DNA from: Sabellastarte sp. h YS-2021
Lineage: Eukaryota; Annelida; Polychaeta; Sabellida; Sabellidae
Reading direction: 5' to 3'
DNA: 64,000 nt
Assembly: GCA_964017235.1 (NCBI GenBank)
Contig: OZ024927.1
Span: forward strand, 22,525,160-22,589,159
The notes beneath the pieces were generated by a model, which did no database searches, was not told the origin of the DNA, and saw nothing but the letters and a program-made list of their open reading frames with translations. This document shows, piece by piece, positions 11,173 through 21,477 of this stretch. The position numbers and the translations under genes are program-made. Numbering within the stretch: the stretch's first letter is position 1; every line of letters starts with the position of its first letter.

Positions 11173-12158
11173 TTTCAGGTGCCACAGGCGAGTCCACACC
11201 CCTGCTGCAAACCGCACTCAGGAGGTTGGAACAGGCTTACAGACCGTCAACCACAGCGTCACACCTACTGCACTTCAGAACCTTCCTAGCTTTTTTAGTT
11301 TTCATGAACCTGCCTGTTGCAATGTCTGTACACAATATCCTTACCTTCTTGGAGTACTTATATATGAACTCATTGTCACCTAAAGTCATTAGGAACTACC
11401 TGTCTTCTATCACAACCATGGCCAGGCAGCTCAACTTTGACACAAAAAATTTTTATCATCACATGATACAAAGATACTTGAGAAGCATTTCTATTAACTC
11501 CAGGTTTGCTCCTACCCCTAGAGGTCTCTTTGATATTAAAACCATGTATCTTATTTCCATATCCTGTGATACTCTTTCTGATCCTATCCTTTTCAGAGCC
11601 ATATTCTTAACTGCATACTTTGGATTTCTGCGCATGTCCAATTTTGCCCCACACTCATTAGCAAAATTTCACCCAGATAGGCATTTTCTGCGCAAAGATC
11701 TCAGTTTTGCCCCCCCTGGTGCCCATTTACTAATTAAATGGACCAAAACACTCCAAGATCACAAAGCCCACCACATTATACAACTGCCGGAATTAGATAA
11801 TATCTATTTGTGCCCAGTCAGAGCCTTGAAGGCTCTCCTTTCCTCCAGGAAACTACATCCATCCTACCCTCTTTTTGCTAACAGCCACCCCCCTTATCAT
11901 CAAGTTATTGATTCACACATTAGATATGCTTTAAAACAGATCCTCACCCTCAGGAACATCTCCCATAGTGGCCATGGGTTTCACACTTTTCGTCGATCGG
12001 GGGCCACATATGCTTTTGATCACAATGTGGCCATTCAAAACATTATGGCCCATGGGCTTTGGAGAAGCTCTTCTGTTTGGACTTACCTCCAAAATGCCTC
12101 TCAGGCAGCATCTATCATTCCTCACACCTTTTCCTCCACCATTCCCCCCAACTTTTGA
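11166..12158 (+). CDS. Tyrosine recombinase of YR retrotransposon (ORF3)
   Basis: The frame opens at 11166, after a TGA, and ends at 12158. It has no early ATG: the first in-frame ATG (11304) would cut off an N-terminal AYRPSTTASHLL segment typical of the recombinase core-binding domain. The catalytic set is complete: Arg in GFLRMSN (11631), Lys in WTKT, HTFRRS (HxxR, from 11982), HGLW, and the nucleophile Tyr in WTYL (12084). In this class the enzyme integrates circular cDNA without target-site duplication. Relative to ORF2 the frame is -1 with an overlap of only a few bases. Expression therefore needs frameshifting, reinitiation or splicing; an acceptor-like TTTCAG/G lies at 11178/11179. 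Confidence 0.92.
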   Translation, partial: NIISGATGESTPLLQTALRRLEQAYRPSTTASHLLHFRTFLAFLVFMNLPVAMSVHNILTFLEYLYMNSLSPKVIRNYLSSITTMARQLNFDTKNFYHHMIQRYLRSISINSRFAPTPRGLFDIKTMYLISISCDTLSDPILFRAIFLTAYFGFLRMSNFAPHSLAKFHPDRHFLRKDLSFAPPGAHLLIKWTKTLQDHKAHHIIQLPELDNIYLCPVRALKALLSSRKLHPSYPLFANSHPPYHQVIDSHIRYALKQILTLRNISHSGHGFHTFRRSGATYAFDHNVAIQNIMAHGLWRSSSVWTYLQNASQAASIIPHTFSSTIPPNF

Positions 12159-12301
12159 TTGGGTTTGGTGCTTTAAAAATCTTCTCCATTTGTTTTGAAA
12201 ATTTTTAAGTGCTTTTACTAACATGTAAATAAAAAACCTCAAACATGTCTTTTATTGTCTTTCATATGTATGTTCTAACCACTGGCAGATGATTCTACCC
12301 C

Positions 12302-12470
12302 CACTCTGGGGTTCGAACCCACTACCATACCGGTAAAACTATTTATAGTACAAATCTCAGCTTGACCTGGCATCTGACCTCAGTGTCACTCTGGGGTTTG
12401 AACCCAGTACTACACTGGCTAAGCTATTATAGTACAAATCTCAGTTTGACCTTGGAATTGACCTTTTGTG
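12302..12470 (+). repeat. 85-bp tandem duplication with tRNA B-box motif
   Basis: Two units with 85-bp spacing, both starting CACTCTGGGGTT. Each contains a Pol III B-box-like GGTTCGAACCC or GGTTTGAACCC and a shared TATAGTACAAATCTCAG block. They look like duplicated tRNA-derived SINE fragments lying just downstream of the YR retrotransposon. No full SINE can be delimited. Confidence 0.75.
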
Positions 12471-12704
12471 GGAGGGCAAGGAACTGCCCAATTTAACCAG
12501 AAAGCCCATATGGGCCCAGAACAACATTCACAGTTACATTTTTATTTGTTTTTAAACTTTATATTTCCGGATGCCTGAAGATACTGTCTTGTCACAACAT
12601 ATATAAAAGATCTTATGTGTAGATATCAAAGGGATAAATTTCACTTAATTTACGAACCATAACTTTTTTATTTTAGGAATAAATTTGACAATTCTTTCGC
12701 ATAT

Positions 12705-13432
12705 GGTTGGCAGTGCAAATAAAAGTAACCTGTGCGCAAACATTTGTATGGTATTTGTTGATTATTTACATGCTAATAAATCCACTTTTTGCATTTTTTC
12801 GTCTGAAAAGCTAGAATGGGAGATTTGTATCTATCATGGTCTGGTGTTAGAAGATACTTAAAAGGAAATCTTTTAAAGGGACAAAATTGGAAATATCACT
12901 TTATATGATAAGTCGTCAGTGATTGTTGATTTGGTTTATTTGGCTTATATTGGTCATTTTCAACACTGTATAGGGTATTAAAATAATCACAACGGGTAGT
13001 TTTATAGGCAGAGGAAACCGGTACATGTATTTGATTAAGGTTCTTTAATGCAAACTGCCGACCATCTGCAAGAAATGGCTATCTTTCTCACATAGGGTTC
13101 GGGGTTTCGGCACCAAACCTCAGAAGTGGGAGGTGACTATGTTACCACTGCACCACAGTAGCCCTCTCAGCGATGGTTGAACACAGATGCCTTGCAACAT
13201 GTTAGTTGTTTACTATAAACTGCAAACCTTTGTGTGATATATGTTTATTATTAACTTGCCAATAGACTGACCTTTGTGTTTCTTGGTGGGAAAACTAGGA
13301 TCAGTGATCTGTATCTCTCATGGTCCGGCTAAAGAGGCAGAACAAAATCTGGACAAAACTGGAACAAAATCTTTTTGTGGCATCAGATGTTAGTGATTGA
13401 TGCTATGGAACACAGATGTCACATCATCATCC
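12705..13432. repeat. ~230-bp tandem duplication, first unit split by a SINE
   Basis: Unit B (about 13203-13432) resembles unit A (about 12705-12929 plus about 13168-13202). Shared blocks include TAGTTGTTTACTATAA, GCAAAC-T-TTGT, AAAACTAG, ATCTGTATCT-TCATGGTC and GAACACAGATG. Unit A is interrupted by the minus-strand SINE at 12930-13167, while unit B preserves the unoccupied arrangement. Divergence is considerable, so the duplication is old. Confidence 0.65.
12930..13167 (-). mobile_element. tRNA-derived SINE, minus strand
   Basis: Read on the minus strand it has a tRNA-like head, a body with the shared CGGCAGTTT...AGAACC-like and CTGGTTTCCTCTGCC motifs, and a 3' end resembling GTTGAAAG...AAATAAA. 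Flanking CAGTGATTGTTGA (12917-12929) and CAGCGATGGTTGA (13168-13180) match at 11 of 13 positions and are the probable target-site duplication. It is a diverged member of the main SINE family of this window. Confidence 0.75.
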
Positions 13433-14159
13433 TAGTTGTTTACTATAAGCTATTATGTCACATGTTGACATTTCCTTTTGGCCTGTGTCAAGCAAAAAGT
13501 AATTGAAGTTGATTATTATTATTACCTTTTGGATTTAGCATTTACATCATATTCATGTAACTATCATTTATTAAAAATTTGCAAAGTATTTGTCCTCTAA
13601 TAAGGCACTTCTTGAATTAGAAACTAATATTTGCCAAGGACGTACTAAAAGTGACAGACCTGGGTGTAAGAATGGGGCGTATCCAGTTACTTCAGTGGCT
13701 GGCTGTACCATATTAAAATAATTTTATATTTTTCTGTCCTTTATATAATCACCTTTTCACATCTTATTTAAGTGTCCATCAAATTTGACACTGCTACGTA
13801 GCACTGCATATCTTTAAATTTTCTTTTAAATTTACTATTTCACCCAGTGACATCACTAAATTAGTTAAATGACTTATATCTCTCTAATGCTATATCACCA
13901 TTAACCCTTGAGTACATTTTGACCATGTGTAAGTATTTATAATTAACCATAATTATACATGTAACCTGCATTACTTCAACTCTTATCTTCAAATGTTTGG
14001 GCCCAAGTGATTAGGGTATAAGATTCTGGAGTCCCTCAAAAATCCCCCCCCCCAGTAATAATAGAGAGACAACCCGGAATCTATGAATGGTAACTGCTCA
14101 GCATCAAAAGGAAAAGTTCCCTCTAAGTAAAATTTGTTCATACATTGCATTAAAATACT

Positions 14160-14330
14160 AGTATTTTTGGCCTCTGCGAAGGAGGTTATGTTTTAGGGTG
14201 CATATATTTGTTTGTCTGTCTGTGGCCACGATTACTCCAGAAGTAATGAATTGATCTTAATGAATTTTATGTGGATAGGGACTGGCAAAGGGAAGAAGTG
14301 ATTATAGTTTAAAAAATAAAGATCATATGT
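14160..14330 (+). repeat. Dispersed repeat (TTTGTCTGTCTG family)
   Basis: The order GGAGGTTATGTTTTAGGGTGC, TTTGTCTGTCTG and AGAAGTAATGAA recurs at 16485-16600 (AGGAGGTTAT, CTGTCTGTGTTCGCGATAACTTC, AGAAGTAATGA) and more weakly at 23150, 56820 and 59850 (reverse). It is a moderately repeated noncoding family of unknown class. Confidence 0.6.
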
Positions 14331-14339
14331 TGAATATTT

Positions 14340-14480
14340 ATTTTATTCGCGTGTCCCCCTCTACAACCGCTTTCTGGAGGGAGCTTAAATCCTACCTCTA
14401 CACACCAAGGCATACCCGCCTAGGTTTGAATTATTTGCCTGGCATGCTCCATTATGCTTGACCCTTTTTCATGCCTGGAT
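14340..14480 (+). pseudogene. LINE reverse-transcriptase C-terminal remnant
   Basis: A short frame from about 14354 reads SPSTTAFWRELKSYLYTPRH and runs to a TGA near 14460. This pattern (Phe-x-x-Lys/Glu-Leu-Lys-x-Tyr-Leu-Tyr) is the familiar extreme C-terminus of CR1/L2-like non-LTR retrotransposon polymerases. All upstream domains are missing, so it is a 5'-truncated dead copy. Confidence 0.55.
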
Positions 14481-15006
14481 ACTGAAACTGGTTGACCGTT
14501 TTTGTGCTGTGGTAACTTAGAGTCCCCTTAATAAAGGCGAGATGAAGTACAATAAAGGTCCTATTAGAATTCAAATACAGAAATAAATTCTAATTTTTTG
14601 GAAATGCCCCTTGATGGAGGTCTCCTCTGTACGAGTGTTTTCTAGCAATAAACCTAAATATTCAGTTTGTAACAAATTTTGTGTCATGAGGACTTATTTG
14701 TATGGATGAACACTCTTATATATCTTCTACGAGTTTATTTTTACAGTTCCCTAATGGTTTTTTTCAGGATTTTATTCAAAAGATAATACTTAGCAAAGTT
14801 TAGTATATTATGAAAACAAAACACATACCGAAGAATGGTGTCTTGCCTTTGGTGCTACCTCCATCCATTATTAATTTATAAAATCCTTTTGAAATGGATT
14901 GTTGAAAGTTATTTGTGTCAAATTAATTTTTCATTGGTGGGAAACTTATCTGCTGGTCAGTAGATTTACTAATAATATTAATACAAGTTGTTAATACAAG
15001 ATATTA

Positions 15007-15765
15007 GGGGCTCGGTGGTGTAGTGGGTAAAACACTTTGCTCCCACATCTGAGCTCTGCCGTTCAAACCCCAGACCCTATGTGGGACAGGTGGTAGTTTC
15101 TTGCCAATGCCGTACAGTTTACAGTGCAAATCTTTTCCAAGTACACTGTAGTATATACTGGTTTCCTCTTCCCTTAATGTCTGTGTTCCACCAAAGGATT
15201 AATCCCTTATTGGTCCTGGGACCTGAGGTGTGGGATCAAGCACTGATCGTCCTCAGGATGCCTCAGATATCCTCAGTTTGTGATCGGTTTCAACCCCGAT
15301 CCTGTTGGGGATATACTGGTTAGGTCTCAGACTGGTCTGACGCTTCCTCAGGCCTCCTGGGACTAATAACAGATTTCCTAAAACAGCAACGAGCGATTTT
15401 TGTTGAGGTCTTCGACTAAGTCCAGACCTCCTGGGACTAAGAGTCCTGGGCGTAAGAGTCGCATGACGCCTCAGACAACATAGAATCATATAAATTTGGG
15501 TCTGAGGAGGCCTCAGGAAGCATAAGACTGGGGAATTTGTGGGTAGGGGTGAAAGTGTAGCGGTTACAGTCGTGAAAAATATCAAACATGTTTGATATTT
15601 ATACTGACCACGACAGATCCAAACAGACTCAAACAGACTGTCCAGGACACTGAATCCGATCCCCAGAAACCCAACTTGGGAGCCTTAATCTTGTGGTGGA
15701 ACAGGGGTATAAAACTACCCGTCATGACATAACCTATACAATATGTTGAAAGCCATGATAAACCT
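15007..15765 (+). mobile_element. tRNA-derived SINE split by a MITE
   Basis: The head is tRNA-like: A-box-like TGGTGTAGTGG and B-box-like GTTCAAACCCC. The body has the family's CAGTTTACAGTGCA and CTGGTTTCCTCT motifs up to about 15170. The missing 3' portion resumes at about 15712 with AACTACCCGTCATGAC, CCTATACAATATGTTGAAAG and an A-rich tail. About 530 bp of unrelated sequence with inverted ends sit between. No confident target-site duplication. Confidence 0.75.
15180..15706. mobile_element. MITE-like insertion inside a SINE
   Basis: The ends are imperfect inverted repeats: TGTTCCACCAAAGGATTAAT near the left edge and the reverse complement of TGTTCCACCACAAGATTAAG near the right edge. Inside are repeated CTCCTGGGACTAA blocks (about 15356 and 15427), CCTCAG/CTGAGG motifs, and a perfect 24-bp palindrome at 15577-15600 centred on CAAACATGTTTG. 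No transposase is present. A target-site duplication is not clear, so the superfamily is unassigned. Confidence 0.65.
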
Positions 15766-16484
15766 AATTATATTTAAATAAACTAAATTGTACAATATAT
15801 TACAGCCACTGATCATTTGTTGTACCACCCCCACCACTCCCCACCAAAAACCTCACTGACGTTATTTCCCAATTCCATTTCTCAACATGAAATTGACTTG
15901 CATTCTTTTCTTAACTTGATGTATGTACACAATTTCCTACAGCAGTCACTTACTCATCGGATAAATGCATTCATCTCAAAATAATAAATGACATAATAAA
16001 TCATGAACATCAAAGATAAAAATGTGTTTTTCATGCAATGAAAAATTTTATCATTCTGCACATCAGTAACTAACAAGAGATCAGCTTATTGAATAAATGA
16101 CAAACATCTGACACTGATATGAGTATTTCATGTGTACTATGACTGTTTTACAACTCCCTCCATCAATCCTTCTGTTTGTTTACAGCACAAAATACACTAT
16201 CCATGCTGTTACCTTGGATATAACATTGTCATTTGGCACTAGATTATATATGTATGTTAAGCCAGCCAACCTTGAACTGGCTCATTTATATGGGACAACA
16301 TTTGTCAAGTCTATTTGCGTGTTAAATATTTAACCACCCTGGAGGAAACAATCGAGGCATGATAGTTTCCCAATAGGTAGGAAACTCAATATTTACGAAA
16401 TTCTCAGATGTCTATCTTCATAGTTCAAGGTGGTCTTCTATCTGAGACAAAACCAGCTCAGCTGAGAAAAAAAACTCTTATACC

Positions 16485-16600
16485 TTCACTAGGAGGTTAT
16501 ATTTTTGAGTGCGTTATCTATCTGTCTGTGTTCGCGATAACTTCAGAAGTAATGACCATATCTTTCTGGAAATTTTCATATGGTTTAGACCCTGAGGTAT
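16485..16600 (+). repeat. Dispersed repeat (TTTGTCTGTCTG family)
   Basis: Shares AGGAGGTTAT, a TATCTGTCTGTG tract, GATAACTTC and AGAAGTAATGA with 14160-14330. Noncoding. Confidence 0.5.
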
Positions 16601-16860
16601 TAAACCTGTTAGTTGTTTGCAAATACCTGATGATTTCCACAAAAAGAATTTTCAGTGAATAGTATGCATTTATGCATTCCTTTCCTCCATCTGCTCAGCT
16701 ATCTGTTGTGTTCTCAACTACACAGTTTATTAAAGCTATTTTAAATCAAAATCAGTAAAGCTGATCTAAGTGCACAAGCATTATGTCTCACAGAACAGTC
16801 TTGAAGAGGCAATCATAGACTACTGTACTTGCTTGTCTTTAAACAGGCAATTTGTACATC

Positions 16861-17563
16861 GGGGCTGGGATTCACAAAAGGTCTTAAGTTTAGGCAATTT
16901 TTTTGCTTAGACAAATCTTAACATTATGACTTTTGTCTTAGCTAAGATTTCTCTTAAATTGGGATTCACAAAAAGTGCTTAGCAAAATCTTAGGTGAGAC
17001 AAAATTTGTGCAAAAAGTCTTAACTATTTTGAATTCAAATTAACAAAGTTTAGTAAAACAAAAACATTTTTCATCGATAAATACACCAAACATTCTCTTT
17101 AAAATTATAAAACAGATTTGTTACTTTTTTTTGTAAAATTATGTAAAAATAGTAATATTTGTGTTTTATTGTGAGTCAGCCATTTTTATGACAATATTTT
17201 TACCACAAGAAGGTAAAATGTGGAAATTTATAGGTAATTAAATGATGTAAATTTCTATTACAATCCACAGAAATTATTTCTACAGGAACTATAGATCCCC
17301 ATAGTATATATGTTGTTTTCATAACAAAGGGTAAAATGTAAGTACATGCAATGGAATATTTTAAATATGACTTAAGTCTGCCCTGCAGCGGTCTTAAAGT
17401 TATGACAAAATCTAAGACAATTTTTGTCTAAGACCTTTTGTGAATCCCATTTTGTCTAAGCAAAAAAAAGTCTTAACTTTATGACAAAATTCTTGCACAG
17501 TTAAGACTTTTCTCTCAAAGTTATGACAATTTTTTGCTTAAGACCTTTTGTGAATCCCGGCCC
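16861..17563. mobile_element. Foldback MITE with long terminal inverted repeats, ~703 bp
   Basis: The left end GGGGCTGGGATTCACAAAAG is mirrored at the right by CTTTTGTGAATCCCGGCCC. The inverted arms extend about 170 bp. Each arm carries the terminal motif twice: GGATTCACAAAA at about 16867 and 16963, and TTTTGTGAATCCC at about 17438 and 17545. The middle is AT-rich with no transposase. A partial relative lies at 58560-58663. Target-site duplication is not clear. Confidence 0.85.
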
Positions 17564-18960
17564 AGGATACTCTTTTCTTTCTATGTGTTATTGAAGATAT
17601 TGGTTTGATTGGTAGAAACATTTATGACTGGACATCATAAAAATATACATATATTTAAACATGATGTATCAGGAAAAAGCAACGATTTAATATATTTTCT
17701 GCGAATTTGACTTCATAATTACCTCTTCATTAGCAGTATACTCTTTGAAGAAGTGATATTTCTGAATGTTTTCTCAGTAAAAGATTGCCAAGTATTTTCT
17801 TAAGTTTTGGAAGTCCTGCACATAAATTGGTCACACAAGCCAAAACATCAAAACCTCATTACTTATGTGTTAGTTCTCAAGTCATTTAAAAGTGAAAGAT
17901 TGAAGGTTTCACCCAGGCCTTTAAATTCCTTCTTTGTCAGTTAACACAACAGAATGGGCCATTTTTCATTTTCTGTGGTACCAATTTTAAAATTTATTTC
18001 AAGAATGTCTAAATAATGAAGTATGTGTATGGATAAACAATTTTGGCAAAATATAATGTCTGAGACTTAACATTAGTGGAATAGGCTGTTCAATCTCATG
18101 GAAAAACTTTTCTTCCCTTCATAAAATTACAAGAAGTTCAGTATAAATTTCATAGTAGAAAAAGTGGTATGATCACACAGTGATAAGATGTTAATGAATA
18201 ACTTCGTTAAAAATGAACACTTTATTGAACAGTTACAATGACTTAATTTCCTGCTTTAATAGAAACTGTATGATTAATACATGTAGTTCATAATAGTTTA
18301 TAATGTACATAACTATTAAAATTTGTTTCCAAATACTATACTTTTATTACTTAGTGCCAGACTGTCACTCTTTCCTTTACTTTTGTTACTTGATCACATC
18401 TGGCTATTTCCCATATTTACTGCCAGTAAAATATTTCACCACATGGAAAGTTGAAAAAAATATTAGACAAATAGTCAATTTTCAGCCACAGTGGCACACT
18501 TCAGACAGTTGCCAAGACTAAACCATAAACAAAGCCCTATAGGGGATATTTGTGACTGCTTAAGTGAATTATGATACTTAGTGACTTGAATGTGACACAA
18601 ATAACCATCATTAATGAAATACAGAGCTCTCAATATGTATTTTGGTATGGGCTTCTGCCATTTCCAACTTATGTCCAATATGTTACTTCTGTTTTAATAC
18701 TTAGACTTGGAAATAATGTTCATATATATTACATATGTGGTTTATTTTGAACTTCTTTCATATAAATCTCTGATACAAAAGCGATGCCTCATGTCCTGTG
18801 TTCAACTCCCAGCCCGAACGAAAGTAAAGAAGTCTATCACTGCTCTCCGGTGTGCAATGGTTTTAGTGCAGAATCTTGATGAACAGTTCTTTACCCAATT
18901 CCTGCAACTGCAACTACCAGTTGTTAAATTACACCTCAGGGATATTATTTTGTTAAAAGT
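17564..18960. other. No gene seen; AT-rich sequence
   Basis: Short open frames occur on both strands, but none shows splice signals or recognisable domains. No repeat edges noted. Confidence 0.4.
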
Positions 18961-18964
18961 GTCT

Positions 18965-19292
18965 GACAAAGGAACGCCCATGGCGGCCATCTTGTTTTTC
19001 AAAATGAGGCCAAAAATATTCCCAGTCATGATTTTGTAATGAGGAACATATCGTGCGAATTTGAGATCTCTATTACCCTTTGCTCTAGAGGGCCAACAAT
19101 ACTCCTTGCTGAAAGTCGAGAAAATGCCCGTGGCAGCCATCTTGTTTCTCAAAATCAAGCCAAAAATGTTCCCAGGCAAGATTTTATGGTTATGAGTGGT
19201 AACAATGTTAACAGAGTGGTAACGATGAAATTTCTCTACACACTGTGGTGACGGCGGCATAGCAAAGCCAAGTCCATAGTATCATGGATACA
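18965..19292 (-). mobile_element. Helentron-like element, 5' end only, minus strand
   Basis: In reverse complement this matches the 5' region of the element at 42711: terminal TGTATCC, ATACTATGGA, then two successive AAGATGG-type modules (near 18978 and 19135) separated by the CGCTCTAGAGCAAAGG-like block. The 5' hairpin is deleted. It begins at 19292 with T on the element strand, preceded by a T, as in the other copies. The tandem core and 3' end are missing. Confidence 0.75.
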
Positions 19293-19799
19293 ATGATCAC
19301 AAGAACCTGAAATCCAAACCGGAAATATAGGAATGAAAATTAAGGATGTGAAAAAACATCTAAAAACTTGCAAATTAAGGAATGGGTATAATTTTAAAAA
19401 GGTTAATAGCCTCCCTTTGGAACCTCGTAAAAATCCATTATTTTCTAATATTGGACGCTTACTTGGCCATTACCCTGTATTGATATGACCTCTACAACAT
19501 GCTGGACAAATCAATTGAATAAACACATTTTTAAAATATTTATTGATAGCTTTCTGTTGGACTTAATGCAATATATGAAACCAGTAACCATTTGCATTTG
19601 TTTGAAGTTGTTTTCTAGATTCAATACTTTTAATAATGTGTTGCAATGTGTTAAACAAACCCTATATGTTACACATAAGCATGATGTATGTTTTCTTCCA
19701 ATGTATATCAGCTGTTGTACTGCGATTTTTTATTTTTTTTTTGTTATTTTGCAAAAGACATTATGTAAGTTTATCAATGATGTTAAGGTGAATTTATTG

Positions 19800-20215
19800 T
19801 GAATACCTATAATAGGATTAACCACTGTGCCAAATATCAATTGAAATGATCCTAGTGAGTGTTGGTATGTTTTCCAAGAAGACAAATTTAGAATTCTACG
19901 AATTTAGATTTTTTTATGTAGAACTGTACAATTTTTTTCTCCGAAATAAAAATACTTCTTAAATACAGTAACACATGCAAGAAATGTGCACAAGGTAAAT
20001 AAAACAAACTTCATACTGTCAAAGACTCTTTTTAAATAAAAACATAATAAGAACCCCTGTCACCATATGTTCAAGATAAAATGTATAATCTGTACATTAT
20101 TGTATTTACCATAGGCCTCTTGTATATCGAAATACTATTTAGTTGAACATCTAAAAAGTACCTCGTGCAAATATACTATTTCTCCGTCCATTTAATTAAA
20201 TAAATCCTGAACACT
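19800..20215 (-). pseudogene. LINE reverse-transcriptase relic, tandem copy 1
   Basis: About 60-70% similar to the next segment. On the minus strand, at about 20018-20045, it encodes a damaged motif A (YLKRVFDSMK). Stops and frameshifts are frequent. It is probably part of a non-LTR retrotransposon polymerase that was duplicated in place. Confidence 0.5.
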
Positions 20216-20640
20216 CATAATAATATGATTAACAAGTGTGCCAAAAGCCTATTGAACTGGTCTTATGGGACTGTTTGGTTTTCCAAGAAGATAGATTCAG
20301 AATTCTATTAATTTAGTTTTTTTTAATGTAGGACTACACTAGTCTTTGTCCTGAATAAATATGCTGCTTAAAATGCAGCAACACATGCAATATATGCAAA
20401 AGGTAACATAGCAGAACTTCACATTGTCAAAGGCTCTTTTTAAATCAATAAACATCTCTGTCAGAACATGATCAAGATTAAAAGTATATGTTATAATATA
20501 TTTACCATAGGCATCTTATTTATCAACATACCGAGTAGTGTTTAATAAACTATTTGCTTAAGGCAAAATTATTTGGTGAGACATCCAAAACAAAATTACT
20601 ATGTATAAATACATTACTTTTCTCTACATTTAATGTTACG
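20216..20640 (-). pseudogene. LINE reverse-transcriptase relic, tandem copy 2
   Basis: On the minus strand at about 20420-20455 it encodes MFIDLKRAFDNVKF, a clear RT motif A with its catalytic Asp. Upstream on that strand the frame contains at least one stop. It repeats 19800-20215 as shown by shared AACACATGCAA, TCAAAG-CTCTTTTTAAAT and TATTTACCATAGGC blocks. The family is not determined. Confidence 0.6.
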
Positions 20641-21477
20641 TTTATCAGGTAGAGAATGCTATATAGAAGTTCAAGTTGTTAGCTTATTGGCAAAAGTATG
20701 AAAAGTTCACTGACTTCTGTCTACTATGGAGCCTCTAAATTGATATAGCAACAGGTGGATTTTTATTCAATTTCTCGTTGCCACTAAATATAGTAAGTCA
20801 TTACTGTAAGATACTATCTCCTTCTCCCGGGTGCCTTTGCATTACCACAAGTTGGAAAATAATTGTACTATCACACTTTTGATAAGGTACAAATAATATG
20901 CTATTACGTTAAAATTGTTTTCCAGTAACTGTACACCCGTAAAGAAATATACATTTGCCTGACAGTGTATATAATAGGGAAACTTCTCGAATGACAGATA
21001 CAGAAAAAATATACCACAAATGAAGATAATATTATACGAGTGTGTAGCAAGAGTATTATATTGTTAATCTTCATGAGTGATAGTACGATTGTTTCAATGC
21101 GTGATCCCCATGCGACTTTGGTGTGATAATGAGATACATGTACTAGATATTACATTTAAAACTCTACCACATGTGTTACTTAGGGGTTCCATAATTCTGT
21201 CCTGTTGAATAACTGCATATTTCATCACAGTCATTAGAAACTGGACCAACTACCTGTTCACCTGTTGAAACTGTGTAACAAAAAACCTTCAATATTGGCA
21301 TACACGCGAAATACTGCACCACTCCTTTAAAAGTAGAAAAAAATGTGTAGGTTTACTTTGAATATGAAATAAGAAGCTTGTATATATTTGTAGAAAAAAA
21401 GTAAGACCTGGGGGTAGATATATAAAAAGATAACTCCTTTATGTATGTAATTGTACATAAGTTAGGATTCATTCTTA

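Larger units (their letters stand above)
6767..12240 (+). mobile_element. DIRS/Ngaro-type tyrosine-recombinase retrotransposon
   Basis: Three large intact plus-strand frames encode gag-like, RT-RNase H and tyrosine recombinase products in the order typical of YR retrotransposons. There is no DDE integrase, aspartic protease or methyltransferase-like domain that I can see. About 450 bp of untranslated leader precede gag. The 3' side has AATAAA at about 12228 soon after the recombinase stop. I could not find the inverted or split direct terminal repeats that would separate DIRS from Ngaro, so both outer limits are approximate: the left is placed after the C tract and the right after the A-rich region. 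The intact frames suggest recent insertion. Confidence 0.85.

Noticed and set aside
18802..19260. 152-codon minus-strand frame as a gene
   Set aside because: Its larger part coincides with the inverted Helentron-like 5' region and contains its duplicated modules; no domain is recognised.
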